Source: Treponema sp. (GTDB taxonomy: Bacteria > Spirochaetota > Spirochaetia > Treponematales > Treponemataceae). From it: a stretch of DNA of 47,818 nt. The translations under genes were made by a program, and so were the position numbers. This document shows positions 25,493 through 32,508 of the stretch, piece by piece. The stretch lies in the NCBI GenBank assembly GCA_002749205.1, contig PDOP01000013.1, forward strand, positions 1 through 47,818, in the 5' to 3' direction. Position 1 is the stretch's first letter. Every line of letters begins with the position of its first letter. The notes beneath the pieces were generated by a model. That model was not told where the DNA came from. It ran no database searches and worked only from the letters and a program-made list of their open reading frames with translations.

Positions 25493-26569
25493 ATGCACAC
25501 AGACGATTTTGACTTTGACTTACCCGAAAATTTAATTGCACAAGAGCCCGCGAAAACACGCGGGCAAGACAGACTTTTAGTACTGGATGCAAGGTCGGGC
25601 AACTATTTTGACAGACAGTTTTCAGATCTGGTTGACTTAATTCCTGAAAACGCATTGATGGTTTTTAATAATTCACGGGTTAGAAAAGCTCGCGTTTTTG
25701 CCGCCAACAAAAAAACAGGCGGGCAGGCGGAGTTTTTGTTTTTGCATCCTTACGAAGCAGGTCGTGTCTGGCAGGTTATGGCAAAACGAAACAAACGCCA
25801 AAAGGCAGGAAATCGTTACCTGTTTGAAGACGGCATGGAAGCCGAATTGGTTTTACACAATACAATTGATTTTGACAACTGCACACAAAATACGCCGGCT
25901 TTAAACGAAGATTTAACACAGGCAAAATTTTTGCGGTTTGCAAAACCTCTTAGCGATGACTGGTTTGACATTAACGGACACATTCCCCTGCCGCCTTATA
26001 TTCGCCGTGCGGACTGCCCGGAAGATGCGGACAGATACCAAACAGTCTTTGCCGAGAAAACAGGCTCCGTTGCAGCCCCGACTGCAGGCTTGCATTTTAC
26101 AAAAGACATTCTTTCAAAACTTGATGCGAAAGGAATTAAACGAGCCGAAATAACCCTGCATGTCGGGCGTGGAACATTTTTACCGGTTCGCACCGGCAAC
26201 CTTGAAGACCATAAAATGCACATTGAAAATTTTTTCATTTCTGACGAAACCGCGGCACTGGTTGAAAATCAAAAACAAACCGGCAACCCGATTATCGCAG
26301 TCGGCACAACTTCAGTGCGGGCATTGGAAACGGCATATCAAAACGCCGGATTACAAAAGGGCTGGCAATCAAGCGACATCTTTATTTACCCTGGCTACAA
26401 ATTTAAAATTGTAAACCACCTGCTCACAAATTTTCATACACCGAAGTCGACATTGCTCATGTTAGTCTCCGCACTTGCAGGGCGCGAAAATATTTTGAAG
26501 GCATACAATCATGCAGTGCAGAAAGAATATCGCTTTTTTTCGTACGGCGATGCAATGTTAATTATGTAA
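25493..26569 (+). CDS. queA: S-adenosylmethionine:tRNA ribosyltransferase-isomerase QueA
   Basis: The enzyme transfers and isomerises the ribosyl part of SAM onto 7-aminomethyl-7-deazaguanine in tRNA, forming epoxyqueuosine in the queuosine pathway. The 358-residue length is normal. Family motifs are visible: 'DFDFDLPENLIAQEPA' at the start, 'MVFNNSRVRKAR', 'GHIPLPPYIRR', 'SVAAPTAGLHFT', 'HVGRGTFLPVR' and the final 'FFSYGDAMLIM'. Codon use appears slightly more G+C-rich than in neighbouring genes. No other queuosine gene is in the window. Expression probably depends on leaderless initiation. Confidence 0.96.
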   Translation: MHTDDFDFDLPENLIAQEPAKTRGQDRLLVLDARSGNYFDRQFSDLVDLIPENALMVFNNSRVRKARVFAANKKTGGQAEFLFLHPYEAGRVWQVMAKRNKRQKAGNRYLFEDGMEAELVLHNTIDFDNCTQNTPALNEDLTQAKFLRFAKPLSDDWFDINGHIPLPPYIRRADCPEDADRYQTVFAEKTGSVAAPTAGLHFTKDILSKLDAKGIKRAEITLHVGRGTFLPVRTGNLEDHKMHIENFFISDETAALVENQKQTGNPIIAVGTTSVRALETAYQNAGLQKGWQSSDIFIYPGYKFKIVNHLLTNFHTPKSTLLMLVSALAGRENILKAYNHAVQKEYRFFSYGDAMLIM

Positions 26570-26587
26570 AACATTTTAAAATAAAAT

Positions 26588-26760
26588 TTAGGCGAATTTT
26601 TGCATTACGATTTTAAAAATCGTAATGCAAAAAACGGGCTTCTACGGGCTCCGGCTTTCGCCTCCGACTAATTTTGCACAAGATATCTTGTGCAAAATGG
26701 ATTTGTGTGGGGAGAATTAAAATATTAATTCTCCCCACACACCCTCCGAATCCCTTTCGC
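26588..26760 (+). repeat. Family A structured repeat, copy A4, with very long perfect palindromes
   Basis: H1 26597-26633 (18-bp stem, arm TTTTTGCATTACGATTTT, 1-nt loop); linker 26634-26670 (gggctccggctttcgcctcc, then gactaa); H2 26671-26698 is a perfect 28-nt palindrome with half ATTTTGCACAAGAT; linker 'ggatt'; H3 26705-26740 (16-bp stem GTGTGGGGAGAATTAA, 4-nt loop); end box 'ccgaatcccttt'. Linkers align nearly base for base with copy A6, yet all three stems are unrelated in sequence. Confidence 0.85.
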
Positions 26761-26810
26761 ATTATGCTTTTATGCGTATATCGATGATTTTCTATCGAAA
26801 AGGTTTTCCT

Positions 26811-26952
26811 CGTTCGTTTAACTTGGGGGGTAACGGAAAAACAAATGTGTTACATAAAAATTATCTGAAAGTTGAGGTTGACGAGAGGAAACCGCAACAG
26901 GAAAAAAAACAGAAGCAACACATTTTTTTGGAGTTAGGGGGAGACACCCCCT
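26811..26952 (+). repeat. Family C structured repeat, copy C2
   Basis: It starts with cgttcgtttaacttgggggg and ends with AGGGGG/CCCCCT (26936-26941 with 26947-26952) around agaca, as in C1. The inner stems differ: AAATGTGTT (26843-26851) with AACACATTT (26917-26925), and GTTGAGGT (26871-26878) with ACCGCAAC (26891-26898, one mismatch). A short open frame across it (26772-26999) is not a gene. The 456-nt spacer 26570-27025 holds A4, C2 and the lemA promoter only. Confidence 0.7.
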
Positions 26953-26966
26953 TCAATATTAAGCCA

Positions 26967-26995
26967 TTGATTTTTTTTTATCTTTGGTTTATATT
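26967..26995 (+). promoter_or_regulatory. Promoter of the lemA operon
   Basis: TTGATT (26967-26972), 17-nt spacer, TATATT (26990-26995), followed by AGGAG 8 nt before ATG 27026. Confidence 0.6.
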
Positions 26996-27025
26996 TTAAA
27001 ATATATTTTTATTTAGGAGAAAATT

Positions 27026-27634
27026 ATGAAATCAGGTTTAAAAACTCTGCTTATTATATTGGGGGTTGTTTTTGTTTTAGGCTTTATGGTTTATCGATTT
27101 TTTGTCGGTAATTATAATAAAATGGTTGAGCTTGATGAGGGTGTAAAAGCTGCTTGGGGACAGGTGGAAAATCAATATCAAAGGCGAATGGATTTGGTTC
27201 CGAATTTGGTGGCAACAGTAAAAGGTTATGCAGGTCATGAAGCCCAAGTTTTAACGGAAGTTACGCAGGCTCGTGCAAAGGCAGGCGGTGTTATGGATGT
27301 GTCAGACGAAGTTTTGAATAATCCTGAGGCGTTTGAAAAATTTCAAAAGGCGCAGTCACAGCTAAGCGGGGCGTTACAGAGGCTTTTGGTAGTTACCGAA
27401 AATTATCCTGATTTAAAAGCGAGTGAAAATTTTCTTGCATTGCAAGACCAGCTTGAAGGGACGGAAAACCGCATTTCTACAGAGCGCCGCCGTTTTAATG
27501 AAACAGTAAAAACTTATAATACTTTTATTCGTAAGTTTCCCGCATCGATTATTGCAAACATGAACGGCTTTACTGTCAAGTCGGTATTTAAGGCGACTGA
27601 AGGTGCGGATACTGCTCCAAAGGTTGAGTTTTAA
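27026..27634 (+). CDS. lemA: LemA family protein
   Basis: A 202-residue protein with one N-terminal membrane helix (residues 6-26) and a helical domain on the far side. The signature 'YNKMVELDEGVKAAWGQVEN' followed by 'QYQRRMDLVPNLVATVKGYA' is diagnostic of LemA, as are 'ALQDQLEGTENRISTERRRF' and 'TYNTFIRKFP' further on. LemA proteins are membrane-anchored four-helix bundles of unclear role, often encoded with TPM-domain proteins, as here. AGGAG lies 8 nt before the ATG. It is the first gene of a four-gene run ending with a glycerophosphodiesterase. Confidence 0.92.
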   Translation: MKSGLKTLLIILGVVFVLGFMVYRFFVGNYNKMVELDEGVKAAWGQVENQYQRRMDLVPNLVATVKGYAGHEAQVLTEVTQARAKAGGVMDVSDEVLNNPEAFEKFQKAQSQLSGALQRLLVVTENYPDLKASENFLALQDQLEGTENRISTERRRFNETVKTYNTFIRKFPASIIANMNGFTVKSVFKATEGADTAPKVEF

Positions 27635-27674
27635 AACGCTCATTTGTTTTGGGACTCTAAATGGAGGTGTTTAA

Positions 27675-28367
27675 ATGGAGTTAAAATCATTTGTTCGTAA
27701 AATAGGTATTTCGGAAAATTCGCTTTCAAAAATAAAAGATGCGGTTTTGGATGCGGAAAAAAAGACAAACGGAGAAATAGCCGTAGCCGTTATCGGGCAG
27801 AGTCAAGCCTATTCGGTGTTTGAGCTTTTTTGGGCTTTTATTGTCGGGTTGTTTGTGGTTTTTGCTCTTACGGTTTTTGTCGAGCCGATTTACGCATGGC
27901 TTTCAACTTTTTCATGGACACCTTCTGTGCGGTTTATACCGATATTTTTTATTTTAATTTTTACGGTGGTAGTTGCCGTTTTGTTTTTTCTTTTTAATAC
28001 TCCGACTATTGACAGATTGATAATACCTAAAACAGTTAAAAATCGTGAAGTGTATTACAGAGCGTTGAGACATTTTGTTGAAAGCGGTGTGTACAAAACA
28101 AAGGAAAGATCCGGTATTCTGATTTTTATTTCAGTCATGGAAAGACGCGTTATTGTTTTAGCCGATGAAGGTATAAGCTCCAAAATAGAGCAGAGCGAAT
28201 GGAATCGTATTTGCGATAACCTCATTGCTAAAATTAAAGCAAAACAAGCCGAAGACGGAATCTGTGAAGCAGTTGTTTCTTGTTCGGAGTTGCTGGAAGA
28301 GCATTTTCCGGCAAAAGCAATTAACCCGAATGAATTAACAGACGGTTTGGTTATTCTTAACTCATAA
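27675..28367 (+). CDS. TPM-domain membrane protein
   Basis: 230 residues. The N-terminal part 'AVLDAEKKTNGEIAVAV' is followed by two membrane helices (about 50-72 and 88-112), then 'YYRALRHFVESGVYKTKERS', 'ILIFISVMERRVIVLADEGI' and 'WNRICDNLIAKIK'. This is the pattern of the TPM (Psb32/YgcG/MOLO-1) fold with inserted helices. GGAGG lies 7 nt before the ATG. It follows lemA by 40 nt and precedes a second TPM protein, which is the usual LemA-TPM-TPM set. TPM domains have been tied to membrane protein quality control and acid phosphatase activity in other organisms; the role here is unknown. Confidence 0.8.
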   Translation: MELKSFVRKIGISENSLSKIKDAVLDAEKKTNGEIAVAVIGQSQAYSVFELFWAFIVGLFVVFALTVFVEPIYAWLSTFSWTPSVRFIPIFFILIFTVVVAVLFFLFNTPTIDRLIIPKTVKNREVYYRALRHFVESGVYKTKERSGILIFISVMERRVIVLADEGISSKIEQSEWNRICDNLIAKIKAKQAEDGICEAVVSCSELLEEHFPAKAINPNELTDGLVILNS

Positions 28368-28383
28368 CAGTCATGAGGTGTGT

Positions 28384-29157
28384 ATGCAAAATTTAAATAG
28401 AAGGTTGATAAAACGCATTTTTGGTATTTTGCTTTTTTTAATTGCGGGACCGGTTTCGGCATTTTCTCTTTCCGTGCCAAATCTTTCCGGCACGCCTTTA
28501 CACGATAATGCAAATTTGCTTGACCAAACCGAGCATGAACAATTGGAAAAATATCTTTTGTCGGCGGACAGCTCCGGTGAAATTCAAATAGCTGTTTTGA
28601 CAATTGAAAGCCTTGAAGGCGAAAGTTTGGAAGAATATGCCGTTAAGGTTTTTGAAACATGGGGATTGGGAAGTTCCGAAAAAGATAACGGTGTTCTGCT
28701 TTTGGTTGCCTTAAACGAAAGAAACATCAGAATTGAAGTCGGGTACGGTCTTGAAGATACTCTAACCGATATGGCATGCGGGAAAATTATCAGAAATGTT
28801 ATTGTGCCGAATTTTAAAAGCGGAGATTACGGGGCAGGAATAATCGGAGCGGTTGAACTAATATCGGGTTTTGTTTTGGGAGAAGTAACACTTGTTAATG
28901 ATGTTTACGAAGACGATTACGAAGATGATGAAGGTGTCGGGACATTGGTGTTTCTCTTTATCTTTTTGGTCTTCTATGCTATGTTTGGAAGAAGCCTTTT
29001 CTTGCGTATTCCAATACTTGGAGCTCTGATAAGAATGCTTCCAACATCGAGCGGCAGTTCAAGCAGTGGGGGTTTTTCAAGTGGCGGGTTCTCAAGCGGA
29101 GGATTTTCAGGCGGTGGAGGCTCGTCCGGTGGCGGTGGCGCTTCGGGAGGTTGGTAA
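28384..29157 (+). CDS. TPM-domain protein, YgcG-like, with Gly/Ser-rich tail
   Basis: The start is ATG 28384, 5 nt after GAGG, giving 257 residues; the frame is also open from GTG 28378. A signal peptide (to VSAFSLS) is followed by a TPM domain (about 28-175) with 'LLDQTEHEQLEKYL', 'NGVLLLVALNERNIRIEVGY' and 'GLEDTLTDMACGKII'. An acidic stretch (DDYEDDEG) leads to a membrane helix near residue 195 and a tail of Gly/Ser repeats (SSGGFSSGGFSSGG, ending GGASGGW). This matches the YgcG family. It is coupled to the next gene by a TAATG overlap. Confidence 0.88.
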   Translation: MQNLNRRLIKRIFGILLFLIAGPVSAFSLSVPNLSGTPLHDNANLLDQTEHEQLEKYLLSADSSGEIQIAVLTIESLEGESLEEYAVKVFETWGLGSSEKDNGVLLLVALNERNIRIEVGYGLEDTLTDMACGKIIRNVIVPNFKSGDYGAGIIGAVELISGFVLGEVTLVNDVYEDDYEDDEGVGTLVFLFIFLVFYAMFGRSLFLRIPILGALIRMLPTSSGSSSSGGFSSGGFSSGGFSGGGGSSGGGGASGGW

Positions 29158-29882
29158 TGGTTTTAAATTTTGCACACAGAGGCTTTAAAGCGAATTATCC
29201 TGAAAACACTTTGTATGCTTTTTCAAAAGCGATAAAATCTGCAGACGGGATAGAATTCGATGTTCATCTTTCAAAAGACGGAATTCCTGTAATAATTCAC
29301 GATGAAACACTTGAAAGAACAACAGACGGAAGCGGTTTTGTAAAAGATTTACCACTCGCCGAATTAAAACAATTCAATGCCGCAATCAACAGTCGAGATT
29401 TTGAACACTTAAACGAAAAAATCCCCACCCTTGAAGAATATTTTAATTTGGTTAAACACGAAGACATAATTTCTAACATAGAATTAAAAACAAATATATT
29501 TGAATATCCGGGAATTGAAAACGCAGTATATGAGTTAATTACAAAATATGGTCTGGAAAAAAACTGTATAGTCTCATCGTTCAATCATAAAACCCTAAAA
29601 CGCTTTAAAGACGCCGCGCCGGAAGTCGCCTGTGGAGTGCTGACAAGCGATGTTCTTTTTGCCCCCGCCGATTATGTTAAGGCACTCGGGTGTGAGTATT
29701 TTCATCCGAGCGTCTTTTTCCCGCCACAAGACATTGTCGCATTGCACGAGCAAAATATCCGCGTCAATGTTTGGCATTCGGCTGTTCCTGCCTCTTATTT
29801 CCCGCAGTATAAGGCGGGGGTGGACGCTTTAATAAAAGCAGGTGTAGACGGCGTTATCACTGATTTTGAGGATTTGTTTTAG
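29157..29882 (+). CDS. Glycerophosphodiester phosphodiesterase
   Basis: The start is ATG 29157, overlapping the previous stop by one base (TAATG), with CGGGAGG 6 nt upstream; 241 residues. A single-domain GDPD TIM barrel: 'FAHRGFKANYPENT' carries the catalytic His and Glu, 'GIEFDVHLSKDG' the metal-binding Glu/Asp, and 'VIIHDETLERTTDGSG' the second catalytic His. The ending 'AGVDGVITDFEDLF' is typical. It hydrolyses glycerophosphodiesters to glycerol-3-phosphate and an alcohol. No signal peptide, so it is cytoplasmic (UgpQ-like). The stop is followed 3 nt later by a family B hairpin. Confidence 0.93.
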   Translation: MVLNFAHRGFKANYPENTLYAFSKAIKSADGIEFDVHLSKDGIPVIIHDETLERTTDGSGFVKDLPLAELKQFNAAINSRDFEHLNEKIPTLEEYFNLVKHEDIISNIELKTNIFEYPGIENAVYELITKYGLEKNCIVSSFNHKTLKRFKDAAPEVACGVLTSDVLFAPADYVKALGCEYFHPSVFFPPQDIVALHEQNIRVNVWHSAVPASYFPQYKAGVDALIKAGVDGVITDFEDLF

Positions 29883-29885
29883 TTG

Positions 29886-30062
29886 AGCGAAATAGTTTAT
29901 CTTTTTCGATAAACTATTTCGCTTTGCAACCCCTCGCCCGCCTTAAATCTTTTGCTCTTTGCCGATAAAATATAATCGACTCTTCTTCTTCCTGTCGAAG
30001 GTCTTTTCTTTTGAATTAAATCGAGCAAAAGGATAACGGCGGGCTTAAAATCAGGTTAAGGG
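29886..30062 (+). repeat. Family B structured repeat, copy B3
   Basis: It starts 3 nt after the phosphodiesterase stop with a 16-bp stem AGCGAAATAGTTTATC (29886-29901 with 29908-29923). Next come 'gcaacccctc', outer stem GCCCGCC (29936-29942) with GGCGGGC (30038-30044), inner stem TTTTGCTC (29950-29957) with GAGCAAAA (30023-30030), and central stem CGAC/GTCG (29977-29980 with 29994-29997). The end box is aaaatcaggttaag. Every stem has a differently spelled but paired counterpart in B4 and B6. Confidence 0.8.
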
Positions 30063-30074
30063 GGGAGGCTAGCT

Positions 30075-30285
30075 TGCCGGTTTTCTGCATGTAAGTCGGC
30101 TTAAAGCCTTTTCGGAAAATGTTTCGGGTTAGGGATTGTAGCTATGTTACGGCAATTTTTCAAAATTGCCGTAACAAATAAAACTGCGGCGTTAATTTTC
30201 AGCCGCAGTTTTAGTCGAAGCGACAGCGCAGTAGCGGAAAGCCCGGCGGTTTGAAAATTCAAACCGCAACCCCCGAATCTTTAAT
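30075..30285 (-). repeat. Family A structured repeat, copy A5
   Basis: Minus-strand order: H1 30246-30267 (10-bp stem GCGGTTTGAA); linker 30213-30245; H2 30180-30212 (AAAACTGCGGC/GCCGCAGTTTT, minus-strand loop tgaaaattaac); H3 30146-30175 (14-bp stem GTTACGGCAATTTT); end box ccctaaccc (30125-30134); and a fourth module starting gccggttttctgc, shared with A3. The 468-nt spacer 29883-30350 holds B3, A5 and the glgX promoter only. Confidence 0.78.
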
Positions 30286-30336
30286 CGACTTTTTAATAAG
30301 TTTAAATTTTTTGGTAGATTTTTTTTGAAATTATGG

Positions 30337-30342
30337 TATAAT
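30337..30342 (+). promoter_or_regulatory. -10 box of glgX, near-leaderless start
   Basis: TATAAT ends 8 nt before ATG 30351, with no usable Shine-Dalgarno site between. No good -35 hexamer is visible at 16-18 nt; a TTGGTA lies 20 nt upstream. Confidence 0.5.
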
Positions 30343-30350
30343 TAAAGGGC

Positions 30351-32483
30351 ATGGAAAATCTAACTTTTTTAGCCGGTAAGCCTCTGCCGTATGGGGCTTG
30401 TGTACACGGCGATGGTGTGAATTTTACTCTTTTTTCCAGAAATGCAGTTTCAATCAGGCTTGAGCTTTTTGAAAGTGAGGACAGTGCCGAGCCTTATGCC
30501 GCTTTTGATTTTAAAAGCAGGATAAATAAGACCGGCGATATTTGGCATGTTTTTGTAAAGGGGTTGAAAGCGGGGGCTCTGTATTTGTATAAAGCTGACG
30601 GGCCGTTTATTCCGAGCGAGGGTTTGAGGTTTAATCGGAATAATTATTTGTTGGATCCTTATGCGAAGGCTTTGACAGATGCAAGTATTTTTTCAAGCGA
30701 AAATCCTCTTCAGGGTAGTCCCGCGCATATTGACGGGGATTTGTTTTTTTCCATGCATTCAGATGCGAAGAATTTTCCTAAGTGCATTGTTGTCGATGAT
30801 GATGAGTTTGATTGGCAGAATGACAGACCCTTAAATTATCCCATGAAAAATTGCATTATTTATGAGGCGCATGTTCGAGGACTTTCGGCACATCCAAACT
30901 CGCCGTTTGAGCATAAGGGTACTTACAGGGGAATTATTGAAGCAATTCCTTATTTAAAAGAGTTGGGTATTACGAGTTTGGAGCTTCTGCCAATTCAGGA
31001 ATTTGACGAAAACGAAAACTATCGGGTAAATCCAAGAACAGGCGAGAAGCTTAAAAACTATTGGGGTTACAGTACGATTGTTTTTTTTACGCCCAAGGTT
31101 GGTTATTCTTCCAATCGGGCAGGTATTGCCGCTGTGCATGAGTTTAAGGAAATGGTACGGGAATTGCATAAAGCCGGTATTGAAGTTATTCTGGATATTG
31201 TTTTTAATCACACAGCCGAGGGTAACGGATTAGGGCCGACCTTATCTTTTAAAGGTTTGGACAATTCCGTGTATTATATGCTTGAAGAAAATAAGCGATA
31301 TTACAGAAATTATTCCGGCTGCGGGAATACAGTAAGTTGCGGGCATCCTGTTGTACAGAGCTTTATTATTCAATGTTTGCGCTACTGGGTTACTGAAATG
31401 CACATTGACGGATTCAGGTTTGATTTGGGGTCGATTTTAGGACGCGACAGAAACGGTAATCTTTTGGAAGAGGCTCCTACACTTCAACGTATTTCAGAAG
31501 ATCCTGTTTTACGCAGCACAAAGATTATCGCAGAAGCATGGGACGCAGGCGGGGCATATCAGGTTGGATCTTTTCCGGGTAGGTGGGCAGAATGGAATGA
31601 CCGTTTTCGTGATGCAGTGCGAGTTTTTTGGCGAGGTGATGTTCCCAATGTGCATGAGCTTGCAACACGGATTACAGGCTCGTCTGATTTATACGCAGAT
31701 GACGGCAGAAAACCTTTCAGCTCGGTAAATTTTGTTACAAGCCATGACGGGTTTACTTTGTATGACTTATTGAGTTATAACACTAAACATAATGAAGAAA
31801 ACGGCGAGAATAATTCAGACGGCGCAGATAATAATAACAGTTATAATCACGGCTTTGAAGGTGCGACAGATAACGCAGAAATAGAAAATTTACGCTTTAA
31901 AAAAGCAAAAAATTTGATGGTTACTCTTTTGCTTTCATTGGGTACTCCGATGTTTTTGATGGGCGATGAAGTGCTGAGAACTCAAAAGGGAAATAATAAT
32001 GCTTATTGTCAGGATAATGAAATTTCTTGGTTTAATTGGGCTTTTTCGGAAAAACAAAAAGCGTTTTTGGATTTTGTAAAAAAGTTAATAACATTCAGAA
32101 AAAAACATTCTGCGTTTAAACGCTCGGAATTTTTAACAGGTTATGCAAAGGGTAAAAATGCCAAGGCGGATATTACTTGGTTCAACAGTGAGGGTAAAAC
32201 TCCCGATTGGTCGAAGCCCGGGCATTTTATTGCCTATTTGCTTACGGACGATAAAACTATGGCAGAGCCGGAATGTAATTTTTATATTATGCTTAATTCG
32301 TCTAAATTTGATGTTACCGCAACACTGCCCGATTGCATTGATGAAAAGGCGTGGTTTAGAGTCATCGACACTTCGTACAATGCAGGTGATGACTTTTTAG
32401 AAGAAGGCAGTGAAGAAAAATTGGATAATCCGCAAAAATATGTTGTTTTAGCATTTTCTGCGGTTGTTTTAATTTCACGATAA
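30351..32483 (+). CDS. glgX: Glycogen debranching enzyme GlgX / isoamylase-type
   Basis: A 710-residue GH13 alpha-amylase-family enzyme that cleaves alpha-1,6 branches of glycogen or limit dextrins. An N-terminal carbohydrate-binding (CBM48) domain (PLPYGACVHGDGVNFTLFSR) is followed by the TIM barrel with 'YEAHVRGLS', 'VILDIVFNHTAEG', 'IDGFRFDLGSILGRD' (nucleophile Asp about 355), 'IIAEAWDAGG' (acid/base Glu) and 'VTSHDGFTL' (third carboxylate). The motifs and length fit GlgX/TreX. glgP begins 25 nt downstream, so the two genes form a glycogen-breakdown operon. Translation seems to start almost at the mRNA 5' end. Confidence 0.94.
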   Translation: MENLTFLAGKPLPYGACVHGDGVNFTLFSRNAVSIRLELFESEDSAEPYAAFDFKSRINKTGDIWHVFVKGLKAGALYLYKADGPFIPSEGLRFNRNNYLLDPYAKALTDASIFSSENPLQGSPAHIDGDLFFSMHSDAKNFPKCIVVDDDEFDWQNDRPLNYPMKNCIIYEAHVRGLSAHPNSPFEHKGTYRGIIEAIPYLKELGITSLELLPIQEFDENENYRVNPRTGEKLKNYWGYSTIVFFTPKVGYSSNRAGIAAVHEFKEMVRELHKAGIEVILDIVFNHTAEGNGLGPTLSFKGLDNSVYYMLEENKRYYRNYSGCGNTVSCGHPVVQSFIIQCLRYWVTEMHIDGFRFDLGSILGRDRNGNLLEEAPTLQRISEDPVLRSTKIIAEAWDAGGAYQVGSFPGRWAEWNDRFRDAVRVFWRGDVPNVHELATRITGSSDLYADDGRKPFSSVNFVTSHDGFTLYDLLSYNTKHNEENGENNSDGADNNNSYNHGFEGATDNAEIENLRFKKAKNLMVTLLLSLGTPMFLMGDEVLRTQKGNNNAYCQDNEISWFNWAFSEKQKAFLDFVKKLITFRKKHSAFKRSEFLTGYAKGKNAKADITWFNSEGKTPDWSKPGHFIAYLLTDDKTMAEPECNFYIMLNSSKFDVTATLPDCIDEKAWFRVIDTSYNAGDDFLEEGSEEKLDNPQKYVVLAFSAVVLISR

Positions 32484-32508
32484 ATATTCCAAAGGAGATA
32501 TTATAAAA

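Noticed and set aside
26597..26633. Intrinsic terminator of queA
   Set aside because: The stem is strong, but no T-run follows on the + strand except within the stem itself; it is better described as H1 of repeat A4, though it may still slow polymerase.
26772..26999. 75-codon open frame on the + strand
   Set aside because: It covers repeat C2 and the lemA promoter; no ribosome-binding site and a low-complexity Lys/Gln product.
29955..29975. Sigma-28-like -10 box (GCCGATAA)
   Set aside because: It falls inside repeat B3 with no flagellar or chemotaxis gene downstream and no matching -35 box.
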